Shown here piece after piece: positions 24,863-34,087 of a stretch of 64,000 bases of DNA. Made by a program: the position numbers and the translations under genes. Below the pieces are notes generated by a model. It was not told the origin of the DNA and did no database searches. It saw nothing but the letters and a program-made list of their open reading frames with translations. Position 1 is the first letter of the stretch. Each line of letters opens with the position of its first letter. Source of the DNA: an uncultured SAR116 cluster alpha proteobacterium (lineage in GTDB: Bacteria > Pseudomonadota > Alphaproteobacteria > Puniceispirillales > Marisalimonadaceae); assembly GCA_902615325.1 (NCBI GenBank), contig CACMOJ010000001.1:62001-126000 (forward strand). Reading direction: 5' to 3'.

Positions 24863-26716
24863 ATGAAAGATGATTACCTAATTGAAGTAAACAATTTAAA
24901 AGTATACTTCCCTCTAAAAGATAATACCGTTAAAGCTGTTGATGATGTATCTTGGAACATAAAAAAAGGTGAAACTTTAGCTGTCGTTGGAGAATCAGGA
25001 TCAGGTAAATCAGTCACAGCAATGTCTCTTATGAGATTAACAGATTACTCTGGTGGAGATATAATTTCAGGCTCAATAAACTTCAATAGAAAAAATGGGG
25101 ATACATTAGATATCACTCAACAAAATCAAGATACAATGAGAGAAATAAGAGGAAATGATATATCGATGATATTTCAAGAGCCAATGACTTCTCTAAATCC
25201 AGTATTTACAATAGGTATGCAAATTTCTGAAGCAATTATAAAGCATCAAAACAAAACTCCTGAAGAAGCCCGTGAAATTTCATTGGAAATGCTTAAACTA
25301 GTTAGGATACCAGAACCTGAAAAACAACTTGAACAATACCCGCATCAATTGTCTGGTGGAATGAGGCAACGCGTAATGATTGCAATGGCATTAAGTTGCA
25401 AACCATCACTTTTGATTGCTGATGAACCAACTACCGCATTAGATGTTACCATACAAGCTCAAATACTCGATTTAATTAAAATGTTACAGAGAGATATTGG
25501 AATGTCAGTCATGTTTATTACACATGATATGGGCGTAGTTGCAGAAGTTGCTGATAGAGTTGTTGTTATGCTTAATGGAAAAAAAGTGGAAGAAGGAACA
25601 GCAAAAGAAATTTTTTTAAAACCAAAACATCCTTACACAAAAGCTCTACTTTCAGCTGTACCAAAATTAGGAAGTATGAAAGGCCGTAGATTACCAGCTA
25701 AATTTGCCAATATAGACGTAAAAAGAGCTGAAGGTGATGAAGTTAAGGATATTAAAGACGGACATCAACTTCAAGATATAAAAGATCAGGTTAACTATAA
25801 ATCCCCTCCTCTATTAAAAGTTGAAGGATTGACAACACGTTTTGAAATAAAACAAGGGATGGGAGGAAAAAAGGGAATAGTGCATGCTGTTCAAAATATA
25901 GACTTTTCAATGCAACCAGGGGAAACATTCGGTTTAGTGGGTGAAAGTGGTTGCGGAAAATCAACAACTGGAAGAAGTATTCTCAGACTTACTGAACCCA
26001 CAAGAGGAAATGTAATTTTTGATGGCGTAGATCTGTCATCTTTGACTATAAAAGAATTAAGAACTTATAGAAAACAAATGCAAATGATATTTCAAGACCC
26101 ATTTGCTTCACTCAATCCAAGAATGATGGTAGGAGAAACAATTGCGGAACCTATTTACGTTCATGGATTAGCTAAGGGAAAAGAAGTTACAGATCGAGTT
26201 GAAAAACTATTAGATAGAGTTGGGCTTACGCCAGATTATGCTGTGAGATACCCTCATGAATTATCTGGTGGACAAAGACAAAGAATAGGTATTGCAAGAG
26301 CTTTAGCATTAGAACCAAAACTCATCATTGCTGATGAAGCTGTTTCTGCGTTAGATGTGTCAATTCAAGCTCAAGTTGTTAATCTTATGATGGAATTACA
26401 AGAAGATCTTGGGTTGTCATATTTATTTATAAGTCACGATATGGCTGTTATAGAAAGAGTAAGCCACAGAGTTGGTGTAATGTATCTAGGAGAAATTGTT
26501 GAACTTGGACTAAGAAGTCAAATTTTCGAAAACCCTCAACATCCTTATACTAAAAAGTTAATGTCTGCAGTACCAGTTGCTGACCCAAGAAAAAGAAAAA
26601 CTGAACTTAATCTAATGACTGATGAAATACCTAGTCTAGTAAAACCAGTAGATTATGAACCTGAGAAAATACATCTTACAAAAGTGGATGAAGGTCACTT
26701 CGTAATGCCTTATTGA
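24863..26716 (+). CDS. Fused dipeptide/nickel-type ABC transporter ATPase (DppD-DppF fusion)
   Basis: A 617-residue double ATPase. Domain 1 has Walker A GESGSGKS (about residue 42), signature LSGGMRQR and Walker B LLIADEPT; domain 2 has GESGCGKS (about 360), LSGGQRQR and [12 protein letters not shown]. Each half ends in the oligopeptide-type tail ([30 protein letters not shown]). Such fused ATPases (GsiA, YejF) energise peptide, glutathione, nickel or heme import. It is the first gene of a four-gene operon and comes 130 bp after the Fur-type box. Start is ATG 24863, though its Shine-Dalgarno (GGAG) is modest. Confidence 0.92.
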   Translation: MKDDYLIEVNNLKVYFPLKDNTVKAVDDVSWNIKKGETLAVVGESGSGKSVTAMSLMRLTDYSGGDIISGSINFNRKNGDTLDITQQNQDTMREIRGNDISMIFQEPMTSLNPVFTIGMQISEAIIKHQNKTPEEAREISLEMLKLVRIPEPEKQLEQYPHQLSGGMRQRVMIAMALSCKPSLLIADEPTTALDVTIQAQILDLIKMLQRDIGMSVMFITHDMGVVAEVADRVVVMLNGKKVEEGTAKEIFLKPKHPYTKALLSAVPKLGSMKGRRLPAKFANIDVKRAEGDEVKDIKDGHQLQDIKDQVNYKSPPLLKVEGLTTRFEIKQGMGGKKGIVHAVQNIDFSMQPGETFGLVGESGCGKSTTGRSILRLTEPTRGNVIFDGVDLSSLTIKELRTYRKQMQMIFQDPFASLNPRMMVGETIAEPIYVHGLAKGKEVTDRVEKLLDRVGLTPDYAVRYPHELSGGQRQRIGIARALALEPKLIIADEAVSALDVSIQAQVVNLMMELQEDLGLSYLFISHDMAVIERVSHRVGVMYLGEIVELGLRSQIFENPQHPYTKKLMSAVPVADPRKRKTELNLMTDEIPSLVKPVDYEPEKIHLTKVDEGHFVMPY

Positions 26717-26837
26717 GTATATCAGAAAAGATGATTTTTACTATTAGATATAATAATTTAATGTTTTTTGATGTATAACCTAACCTATAATTAATATAAA
26801 GTTAAATAAATTAACTAAGTTTTTAGGAGGAATAAAT

Positions 26838-28418
26838 ATGCTTGGTTTCATAAAAAACTTAGTTGGAGGATTAGCTCTGATTTCCTTCACCGTTATTGGT
26901 GGTATTGCGAATAGTGCATCTTGCCCCAAATCAGGTGGAATTTTAAAATATGGTGTTAAAGCTGAACCGCCAACTTACGACATGCATGGAACGAATTCAT
27001 ACGCAGTTATGCACTTCGTTGCACAGCATTACTCAACATTATTAACATTTGATTGGAATAAATTTCCAAAACTTGAAGGTGATGTTGCAGATAGTTGGAA
27101 CGTCTCATCCGATGGATTGACTTATACTTTTAAAATAAAAAAAGGTATAAAATTCCATGATGGCACTCCATTAACATCAAAAGATGTTAAAGCAACCTAT
27201 GACAGGTTAAGAAACCCACCTGAAGGTGTTATTTCAGTAAGAAAAGCACTCTTCTCATCGATTTCTGGAATTACAACGCCTGACGATAACACAGTTGTCT
27301 TTAAATTGAGTTCTCCAGATGCATTTATGCTTGATGGGTTTGCATCACCATTTAATGCGATTTACTCAGCAAAAGACATTGCAAAAGATCCAAAATGGCA
27401 CTTAAAAAATATAAATGGTACTGGACCATATAAGTTTGTTGCTCACAAAAAAGGTGAAAGCTGGAAAGCTGAGAAGTTTGCAGACTTTCATCATGGAGAT
27501 AACTGCTTAGATGGAACAGAATCTTTTAGAATTAAAAAAGTTGCTGAACCATTAATTGGTGGTCAAATAATGGCTGAGTGGAGAGGAACTGCACCACCTG
27601 AAAGAGTGTTATTGAAAAAAGAAATGGGTGATAATGTTTCATTTCAAGCTAAAACATTGATGACACTATGGGTAGTAAGTTTAAACAGTAAAACTAAAGC
27701 TTTCCAGAACAAGAAAGTAAGACAAGCGATCAATATGTGTATTGATAGACACACAGGATTAAAAAAGTTAGCTAAGATTACTTTTACAGCTCCAAGACCT
27801 TCTGGTTATCTACTATATGATACATTCTATGCATTACCAGATGAAGAATTATATAAAATTCCTGGTTTTCAAAAAGATATTGCTGCTAGTAGAAAAAAAG
27901 CGATGCAAATGCTTAAAGAAGCTGGTGCTGAAGGCTTAGAATTTACATACAGCAATAGAGCTGTATCTCATCCATATGATCATATAGCTATTTGGCTAAT
28001 GTCTGAGTGGAAAAAATGTGGATTAAAACCAAAAATGATTACTAACCCAACTTCAAAATTTGTAAAAATTAGAAGAGAAGGTGGTTTCGATGCTACAATC
28101 GATTGGGCTCCATCATTTTTACCAGATCCAACATTAATGCATTTTAAATATATATCAGCTGATAGAACAGCATCTAACTACTCTAAAAATACAGATAGAG
28201 GATTAGATAAGATTTTTGATGCTCAAAAAGGTGAAGTTGACAAGAATAAAAGAAAAGCTCTTGTTCATGATTTTGAAAAAACTGCACTTGAAAATGCATG
28301 GGTATTACCAATTACCTATACAGATCGTGTGATAGCACTAAACAGTAAGGTAAAAGGATATGTGATTGCAAACTCACATATATTAAATAACACCTGGAGA
28401 GGTGTCTATTTAGACTAA
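26838..28418 (+). CDS. Family 5 extracellular solute-binding protein (peptide/nickel/heme type)
   Basis: A 526-residue periplasmic binding protein. A leader of about 28 residues (LALISFTVIGGIANSAS) precedes SCPKSGGILKYGVKAEPPTYD. SWNVSSDGLTYTFKIKKGIKFHDG and the later VRQAINMCIDR are SBP_bac_5 hallmarks. A strong AGGAGG site eight bases upstream fixes the start and suggests high expression. It captures peptides, nickel chelates, heme or opines; the specificity cannot be read from sequence. The 121-bp gap before it may hold its own promoter, and a hairpin follows the gene. Confidence 0.9.
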   Translation: MLGFIKNLVGGLALISFTVIGGIANSASCPKSGGILKYGVKAEPPTYDMHGTNSYAVMHFVAQHYSTLLTFDWNKFPKLEGDVADSWNVSSDGLTYTFKIKKGIKFHDGTPLTSKDVKATYDRLRNPPEGVISVRKALFSSISGITTPDDNTVVFKLSSPDAFMLDGFASPFNAIYSAKDIAKDPKWHLKNINGTGPYKFVAHKKGESWKAEKFADFHHGDNCLDGTESFRIKKVAEPLIGGQIMAEWRGTAPPERVLLKKEMGDNVSFQAKTLMTLWVVSLNSKTKAFQNKKVRQAINMCIDRHTGLKKLAKITFTAPRPSGYLLYDTFYALPDEELYKIPGFQKDIAASRKKAMQMLKEAGAEGLEFTYSNRAVSHPYDHIAIWLMSEWKKCGLKPKMITNPTSKFVKIRREGGFDATIDWAPSFLPDPTLMHFKYISADRTASNYSKNTDRGLDKIFDAQKGEVDKNKRKALVHDFEKTALENAWVLPITYTDRVIALNSKVKGYVIANSHILNNTWRGVYLD

Positions 28419-28431
28419 ACTTTATGAAATA

Positions 28432-28462
28432 AAGGCAATCTAATAATAATTTAGATTGCCTT
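28432..28462 (+). terminator. Hairpin between binding-protein and permease genes
   Basis: A perfect 12-bp stem AAGGCAATCTAA/TTAGATTGCCTT with a 7-nt loop, followed within a few bases by a T-rich run. It lies 14 bp after the binding-protein stop and 28 bp before the DppB-like start. It would act as a partial terminator or mRNA stabiliser so that the binding protein is made in excess over the permeases. Confidence 0.85.
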
Positions 28463-28490
28463 CCCTTTTATTTTTTTTAAGAATAAATTA

Positions 28491-29447
28491 ATGTTAAAAT
28501 ACGCTATTAAAAGAATTTTGTTAATGATCCCTACCCTTTTGGCGGTAGCTGTTATAGTCTTTTTAGTTTTAAGAGTTGTTCCTGGAGATATTGTTGAATT
28601 AAAGTTAACTGCTGAAGGTGGTGAAGTATCTCTAGAACAAATAGAGGCTGAAAAAACAAGATTAGGCTTGAATGATCCACTTCACGTTCAATTCATAAAA
28701 TATATGAGCGGTCTGCCTCGTGGTGATTTAGGCATATCATTGTGGACTGAAGAACCTGTTTCTGCAGAAATTGCTGCACGTATTGGTCTATCTTTCGAGC
28801 TAGCTTTATTATCAACTATATTAGCTGTTATAATTGCATTTCCTTTAGGCACTCTATCTGCCCTATTTAGAGGAACGATATTAGATTATATAATAAGGAT
28901 TTTAACTATTGGTGGAATTGCTGTCCCCTCTTTTTGGCTAGGAATGTTATTAATTATGTTAGTTCTTGCTACCATAGGAACGTTACCACCATTAGGAACA
29001 GTAAGTCTTTTTGCAGATCCATTAGTAAACTTACAACAGATGATTTGGCCTGCAATTTCAGTTGGTTATAGATATAGTTCAGTTGTAGCAAGGATGCTTC
29101 GTTCATCAATATTAGAGGTTTTATCAGAAGATTATATAAGAACGGCTAGGGCTAAAGGTTTGTATGAAAAAATAGTTATAGTAAAACATGGTATGAGAAA
29201 CGCCCTATTACCTACTGTAACAGTAATAGGTCTTGAATTTGCTTTTTTGTTAGGTGGATTAGTTGTTACTGAGTCAGTATTTAATTTAAATGGAATTGGA
29301 AAACTATTTGTAGATAGTGTTGTAAGAAATGATTTAAATCTTTTACAAGGATTAGTTCTAACAGTTGCAACAGCATTTGTAGTGGTTAATTTATTGATAG
29401 ATCTTTTTTATGCAGCATTAGATCCTAGGATAAGATACCAGTCATGA
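28491..29447 (+). CDS. Dipeptide/nickel-type ABC permease, DppB-like
   Basis: A 318-residue inner-membrane permease with six hydrophobic segments. The N-terminal KRILLMIPTLLAVAVIVFLVLRVVPGD is the typical DppB/OppB start with the P-G-D at the first periplasmic turn. The EAA loop is in YIRTARAKGLYEKIVIVKHGMRNALLPT, contacting the fused ATPase. It overlaps the next gene by 4 bp (ATGA), showing translational coupling. Confidence 0.92.
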   Translation: MLKYAIKRILLMIPTLLAVAVIVFLVLRVVPGDIVELKLTAEGGEVSLEQIEAEKTRLGLNDPLHVQFIKYMSGLPRGDLGISLWTEEPVSAEIAARIGLSFELALLSTILAVIIAFPLGTLSALFRGTILDYIIRILTIGGIAVPSFWLGMLLIMLVLATIGTLPPLGTVSLFADPLVNLQQMIWPAISVGYRYSSVVARMLRSSILEVLSEDYIRTARAKGLYEKIVIVKHGMRNALLPTVTVIGLEFAFLLGGLVVTESVFNLNGIGKLFVDSVVRNDLNLLQGLVLTVATAFVVVNLLIDLFYAALDPRIRYQS

Positions 29448-30334
29448 GTACAATGAATATCGCAAAACCAAAAAGAAGAACAGTTTGGGATTTTATAAAA
29501 CAACAACCACTTGGTTTTATAGGATTAATTTTAATTTTAATAATGTCTATTGCTGCTATTTTTTCACCGGAAGTTGCTCCATACCATCCAGAAGATGTTG
29601 ATTTTGAAGCCTCTCCTGCACTTGGAGGTGGGCAACCATCTTGGGATCATCTACTAGGTGCTGATGCGTTTGGCAGAGATATATTATCAAGATTGATATA
29701 TGGCGCTAGGACAGCTTTATCTATTGGTTTTCTATCAGCATTTATAGGCTGTACAGTTGGAGCAATAATAGGAACTACATCTGCATATTTTGGAGGTAAA
29801 ATTGACTTGATAATTCAAAGACTAATAGATCTAATGTTATCATTTCCTATCGTTGTTTTAGCAATTGTTGTAATCGCAGTTTTCCCAAAGACTGTCGTTG
29901 CCGGAATTGATATAAACGTTATCATTGCGATTGCAATACCATTTACACCAAAAGTTGCTAGAGTTATAAGATCACAAGCTTTAACAATAGTAACTTTACC
30001 ATATGTAGATGCAGCAAAATCTGCCGGTTTCTCTGCAACTAGAACGATATTTAGACATATATTACCTAACGTTACAGCACCATATCTTATAATGCTTACT
30101 GCATTTATAGGGCAAGCTATATTACTTGAGGCCAGTTTATCTTATCTTGGTTTAGGAGTTGTCGAACCAACACCTTCGTGGGGTTTAATGCTGTCAGGTG
30201 TGAACAGTGATTATTATAGAACAGCAGCATGGATGATTATTTATCCAGGATTAGCTGTGAGTATAGCAGTATTTTCATTCAACTTATTTGGTGATAGTTT
30301 AAGAGATTGGTTGGATCCAAAGTTAAAATTATAA
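29444..30334 (+). CDS. Dipeptide/nickel-type ABC permease, DppC-like
   Basis: A 296-residue partner permease. It has the OppC_N-type first helix (LGFIGLILILIMSIAAIFSPEVAPYHP), the LLGADAFGRDILSRLIYGARTAL motif and the EAA loop YVDAAKSAGFSATRTIFRHILPNV. It ends in DSLRDWLDPKLKL, the standard family tail. Together with the DppB-like protein it forms the membrane channel of the operon at 24863-30334. Confidence 0.92.
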   Translation: MSTMNIAKPKRRTVWDFIKQQPLGFIGLILILIMSIAAIFSPEVAPYHPEDVDFEASPALGGGQPSWDHLLGADAFGRDILSRLIYGARTALSIGFLSAFIGCTVGAIIGTTSAYFGGKIDLIIQRLIDLMLSFPIVVLAIVVIAVFPKTVVAGIDINVIIAIAIPFTPKVARVIRSQALTIVTLPYVDAAKSAGFSATRTIFRHILPNVTAPYLIMLTAFIGQAILLEASLSYLGLGVVEPTPSWGLMLSGVNSDYYRTAAWMIIYPGLAVSIAVFSFNLFGDSLRDWLDPKLKL

Positions 30335-30338
30335 ATTT

Positions 30339-31184
30339 ATGAATAAGAATTCAAATATTGGATTTGTTGGTCTTGGGAATATGGGAAAGCCAATATTTGA
30401 TAATCTAAATAAAGAATTTTCTAACGTTTTTTGTTTTGATAAAGATACATCCAAATTAAAAGTAAATAAATTCTCCTCTTCTCTAAATGAAATTTTTGAA
30501 AAATGTAAAATTATAATTTTTTGTATTGAATCAAATGAACAAATTATTGATATCATTAAAGAAAACGCAATAAAGAAAAATACAATTATTATTGATTTAA
30601 CAAGTTCACATCCAGAGTTAACAAAGCAAATTTCATCTTACTTAAAAATATTTGAATCACATTACATTGACGCTGGTATGTCAGGAGGTGCTTCAGGGGC
30701 AACAAATGGTACACTTACTTTAATGCTTGGTGGCGATAAAACTATATGTAAAAAAATCGATTTTATATTAAATACATTCGCAAAAAATATATTTTATCTT
30801 GGTAAATCGGGAAATGGTCATCTTTTGAAATTATTGCATAATTCAGTATGTCATAGTATTTTTTTAATAAATTGTGAAATTCTAAATATAGCTAAATCAT
30901 ATGGAATTACTGACACTGAAGTAATTGATGTATTTAATAAATCTAATGCTAGAAGTTATATTAGTGAGAATAGATTTCCAAATAATATTTTAAATGGAAA
31001 ATTTAATGGAAAATCAACAATTAAAAATCTTAAAAAAGATTTAAAAATGATGAATTCAATTTTAAAAAATTCAAAAAGTAAAAAAAAATATACCGAATTA
31101 AGTGATGAAATTTTAAGTAAAATAGATGATAAGTTAAATATGGAAGATTTCACAAATATTTATAAGATGTGGGACAAAATTTAA
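30339..31184 (+). CDS. 3-hydroxyisobutyrate dehydrogenase-family oxidoreductase (divergent)
   Basis: A 281-residue beta-hydroxyacid dehydrogenase. GFVGLGNMGKPIFDNL is the dinucleotide-binding site, DAGMSGGASGATNGTL the substrate-binding signature (normally DAPVSGG) and GNGHLLKLLHN carries the catalytic lysine. It starts 4 bp after the DppC-like gene, so it is probably co-transcribed. Its very high Lys/Asn/Ile content and weak motif matches mark it as a fast-diverging member. NAD(P)H-dependent oxidation or reduction of a small 3-hydroxy acid is inferred. Confidence 0.8.
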   Translation: MNKNSNIGFVGLGNMGKPIFDNLNKEFSNVFCFDKDTSKLKVNKFSSSLNEIFEKCKIIIFCIESNEQIIDIIKENAIKKNTIIIDLTSSHPELTKQISSYLKIFESHYIDAGMSGGASGATNGTLTLMLGGDKTICKKIDFILNTFAKNIFYLGKSGNGHLLKLLHNSVCHSIFLINCEILNIAKSYGITDTEVIDVFNKSNARSYISENRFPNNILNGKFNGKSTIKNLKKDLKMMNSILKNSKSKKKYTELSDEILSKIDDKLNMEDFTNIYKMWDKI

Positions 31185-31197
31185 TTTAAGTCCTTAA

Positions 31198-31638
31198 TCA
31201 ATCTTTTAATTTTGCACCTGCTAAAATACTGATTTTTCCAGCTATAGGTATCATTGTTCTGATTTGCAAACCCCAATGGCCGTTCTTTTTTGTTGCAACC
31301 CATATACCACTTGCAGTTGCATAACTTTCCTTATTTTTTAATCTTCTGTTAAATTCTACTAGACATTGAACAGCATTCTCTGACTTGTTAATGACTTTAA
31401 CTTTATCTAAAGTTGATTTATTCCAGTTCTCTTCCTTTTCTAATTTATTTAAAAGAAACCCTATATATCCCCACATCTCTTCTTCATTATTATATATTGT
31501 TGGGTCATTATTATCTGATTGCGCCATATGTGGATAGTGAAGACAATTCAATATTTTGGATTTATCTTTTTTATTAAAATAGTATATAAAATCGTGCAAG
31601 CATTGAACTGCCCTATTTTCTTCTTCAGTGCTTATCAT
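31198..31638 (-). CDS. NTF2-like/SnoaL-like protein
   Basis: A 146-residue soluble protein. The EENRAVQCLHDFIYYFNKKDKSKILNCLHYPH beginning and the KNGHWGLQIRTMIP strand near the end follow the NTF2-like cone fold, as does the shorter protein at 141-515. Family members include isomerases, hydratases and binding proteins; no catalytic set is visible. It is alone, convergent with the HIBADH-like gene. Starts at ATG 31638. Confidence 0.6.
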   Translation of the reverse strand: MISTEEENRAVQCLHDFIYYFNKKDKSKILNCLHYPHMAQSDNNDPTIYNNEEEMWGYIGFLLNKLEKEENWNKSTLDKVKVINKSENAVQCLVEFNRRLKNKESYATASGIWVATKKNGHWGLQIRTMIPIAGKISILAGAKLKD

Positions 31639-31745
31639 TATAGTCCTCTAAAAATAATTAAATATCTCAGTTTATATTAAAATACTATGAAGATGTTATA
31701 ATTTTATTAAAAAACTTTTAATATATAAATTTAATTTTCAATCTA

Positions 31746-32447
31746 TTACTTTGCTAAATTTATGAAAACATCACCCATTCCAGACTGAATTTGATCAAGT
31801 GGCGTTCTATTTCTAATACTGCATTGTCTTCCAGTTATTCTATTAGCATATATCTTCCTTAAATCTGATGAGGAACAATATTTTGCATCATGTAAAACAC
31901 CTATAATTAATTTATCATCTGTTACAGAAACTTGTTTTTTATCAAGTTTGTTATTTTCACAAAAATAGTTTTTATTCACTTTTTTAGGAAAATCTAATTT
32001 ATTACATGGGTCTTTTATTAACAATACAAAATATTCTTTTACCCCATTCTTAAAGGTTTTTTTAACCTTTTTAACTGAAGCATATTTCATTAAATCACAA
32101 ACACAAGGCCAACAACATTTATAATAATATCCACAAACTTTTTTATCTGAACCTTCTTCATTTAAATATACAAAATGAGGTGTTGAATTTGGTCGAATTA
32201 AAGATCCAGAAACTGCACAATAAAGTTTGTTAACCTCTTTAAAATCTTCATAGTTTGTATATTTTTTTAAAATATGATTATAAAACTTAGGTCCAGCAGC
32301 ATTCCTATTAGAGTCAGGAAAAATTTTTGGCCAATCCTTAACTAATTCATTATAAAATTTCTCGCTTTCAGAATATGAAGAATTGGTTGAGATAATAAAA
32401 ATAGATAATAGAAAAAGAAATAATAAATTTAAGTTCAGCTTAATCAT
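31746..32447 (-). CDS. Secreted Cys-rich protein of unknown family
   Basis: A 233-residue protein with an N-terminal leader (LLFLFLLSIFIISTNSSYS) and about ten cysteines in the mature part, including the dense CGYYYKCCWPCVCDLMKY and later YCSSSDLR and QCSIRN. The pattern suggests disulfides or metal/cluster binding in the periplasm. It begins 8 bp after the stop of the FG-GAP protein gene, so the two are co-transcribed. I do not recognise the family. An extracellular or periplasmic accessory to the FG-GAP protein is the simplest guess. Confidence 0.65.
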   Translation of the reverse strand: MIKLNLNLLFLFLLSIFIISTNSSYSESEKFYNELVKDWPKIFPDSNRNAAGPKFYNHILKKYTNYEDFKEVNKLYCAVSGSLIRPNSTPHFVYLNEEGSDKKVCGYYYKCCWPCVCDLMKYASVKKVKKTFKNGVKEYFVLLIKDPCNKLDFPKKVNKNYFCENNKLDKKQVSVTDDKLIIGVLHDAKYCSSSDLRKIYANRITGRQCSIRNRTPLDQIQSGMGDVFINLAK

Positions 32448-32455
32448 AAAATTTA

Positions 32456-33871
32456 CTAAAGACCTTTTCTGAACACATAAGTTTTATTTAAATCATTTAT
32501 TTTATATTCATTTATAGACCCGTCAGTCCATTTAATTATAACATTCTTTATAATCTCATTTTTCCTAAAGCCATAATGAGCCACAGGTTCCATTTGGCAT
32601 AAATATCCAGAGCCAGCATCAATAGTTTTTGCATGTTTTCTTTTGTTCGTTACAAGAATTACAGTTGCTCCTCTAGCAGGTGCTCCATATGTAGTTTTAG
32701 GAGCTATCCTAAGAAATTTTTCACTCTTAATATTTGATTTAAATAATGACAGAGGCTGTGGCCCAGATTCTCCATGTGAAATTAATAATTCTAATATACC
32801 ATCATTATCAATGTCAGCTACAGCCGCCCCGGTACCTAAACCATTTTTTTCCAAAGCATTTGAAATTTTGATTTGAGTAATCTTACCATTTTCTAAAATT
32901 TTAAAAAGCTTATTAGGTTCACCTATATTATTCATAAAAATTTCATCATAACCATCATTATCAAAATCAGCTGATATTATTGTTCTAATTCGTGATGGTA
33001 TTCTAAACTCTTTACTGGCCATATCATTGAAAGTAGTTTCATTATTGACAAAAATTCTATGAAAACCTTCCCAATTACCATTTATTATATCTAAACTACC
33101 CCTATATAAAAAATCTGATAAAGTGGTTCCTCTACCATTTTGCAAAACATCATCTGTATTATATTCTGTTGATACATTATAAAATTTATCTTCATCATTT
33201 AAGTATAAAAAATTTGGCCCTCTCTCATTTGCAGCAAATATATCCATTTTATTACCTAAAATATGACCTGCTACCACAGCCCTTCCTCCAGTGATTTTAT
33301 CAATTTTTAAATCTGGAGCTATGTCGCGAATTAAATCATTATTTAATTCGTAAAATCGTGTTGGGCCACCATAATTAGCAACATATAATCCATATTTGCC
33401 ATCGCCTTTTCTATCGACACAGACGACCGAACGCCCTGCAGTTAAATTCAAATTATTTTGGTTTTTTGGTAATTCAAATAAATCAGTTATATCTTTATTA
33501 AAGTTTAACAAACGATCAGAATATTTTTTTTCTCCACTATACGTGTCTGTATTTAAGAAATATATTTCTTCGATTCCATCTTGATCTATGTCACAAGAGG
33601 CAACTCCAATAGTAGATCTTTTTTGATCAGAAAAAATTGAATCATTGATTAAATTTTTTAATACTCCATCTTTAAACCCTAATGCTAGATTTGGGTATCT
33701 AAAACCTGCAACTATAAATTCAAACTTATTATCATTATTTATGTCAGCAACTGAAACTCCGTAACTTAATCTATCAGTGTTATTTTCAATTAAATTAGTT
33801 ATATTTTTGAAAAAATCACTCATAGCCAATTTTGGAGTTAGAATTAATATAAACATCAAGATATATTTCAT
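32456..33871 (-). CDS. Secreted FG-GAP repeat protein with C-terminal ASPIC/UnbV domain
   Basis: A 471-residue exported protein. After a leader (MKYILMFILILTPKLAMS) it has repeated FG-GAP/VCBS-like calcium-binding loops of the DxNxDxxxD type (VADINNDNKFEFIVAG, CDIDQDGIEEIYFL, DFDNDGYDEIFMN, VADIDNDGILELLIS), which would form a beta-propeller. The ASPIC/UnbV domain follows (ARGATVILVT, YLCQMEPVAHYGFRKN, VIIKWTDGS). Relatives include CRTAC and UnbV-type bacterial proteins with no clear biochemical role. Surface adhesion or ligand binding is likely. It is first in a two-gene unit with the Cys-rich protein. Confidence 0.85.
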   Translation of the reverse strand: MKYILMFILILTPKLAMSDFFKNITNLIENNTDRLSYGVSVADINNDNKFEFIVAGFRYPNLALGFKDGVLKNLINDSIFSDQKRSTIGVASCDIDQDGIEEIYFLNTDTYSGEKKYSDRLLNFNKDITDLFELPKNQNNLNLTAGRSVVCVDRKGDGKYGLYVANYGGPTRFYELNNDLIRDIAPDLKIDKITGGRAVVAGHILGNKMDIFAANERGPNFLYLNDEDKFYNVSTEYNTDDVLQNGRGTTLSDFLYRGSLDIINGNWEGFHRIFVNNETTFNDMASKEFRIPSRIRTIISADFDNDGYDEIFMNNIGEPNKLFKILENGKITQIKISNALEKNGLGTGAAVADIDNDGILELLISHGESGPQPLSLFKSNIKSEKFLRIAPKTTYGAPARGATVILVTNKRKHAKTIDAGSGYLCQMEPVAHYGFRKNEIIKNVIIKWTDGSINEYKINDLNKTYVFRKGL

Positions 33872-34087
33872 AAATAATATCTAAATCTATTTTTTTTTAA
33901 TTCAATACATCAATGAAAAGATATTTAAACAATGTTAAGTTAGCTTGTCATCATGAAAATACTATAAATTTTTAATTAAAAAAGATATCTCAATTTAATA
34001 AAATAACATACTGAATTTACTAATTTATTTTCTTTTGATGATTCTTTTGTTTGACTCCGAAAGCGTTTTCGTCAAAAATTTATATTG
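33872..34087. other. AT-rich divergent intergenic region
   Basis: This 216-bp gap separates the minus-strand FG-GAP gene from the plus-strand LacI gene and must hold both promoters. The only structured element I see is the LacI-type operator at 34058-34071; no small ORF is convincing. Confidence 0.5.
34058..34071. promoter_or_regulatory. LacI-type operator
   Basis: CGAAAGCGTTTTCG, a near-perfect palindrome (6 of 7 positions paired) with the central CG step typical of LacI/GalR-family operators. Flanking TTTGAC and GTCAAA extend the symmetry with a slight offset. It ends 16 bp before the LacI start codon, so the repressor likely controls its own operon of transporter and hydrolase. Confidence 0.75.

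Noticed and set aside
26735-26785. A third copy of the egtBD/tauE upstream repeat before the 26838 gene
   Set aside because: Only ATTAGATAT and TTGATGTAT blocks match; the shared TTGAGTTA and AATTTTAATAATTTT parts are missing.
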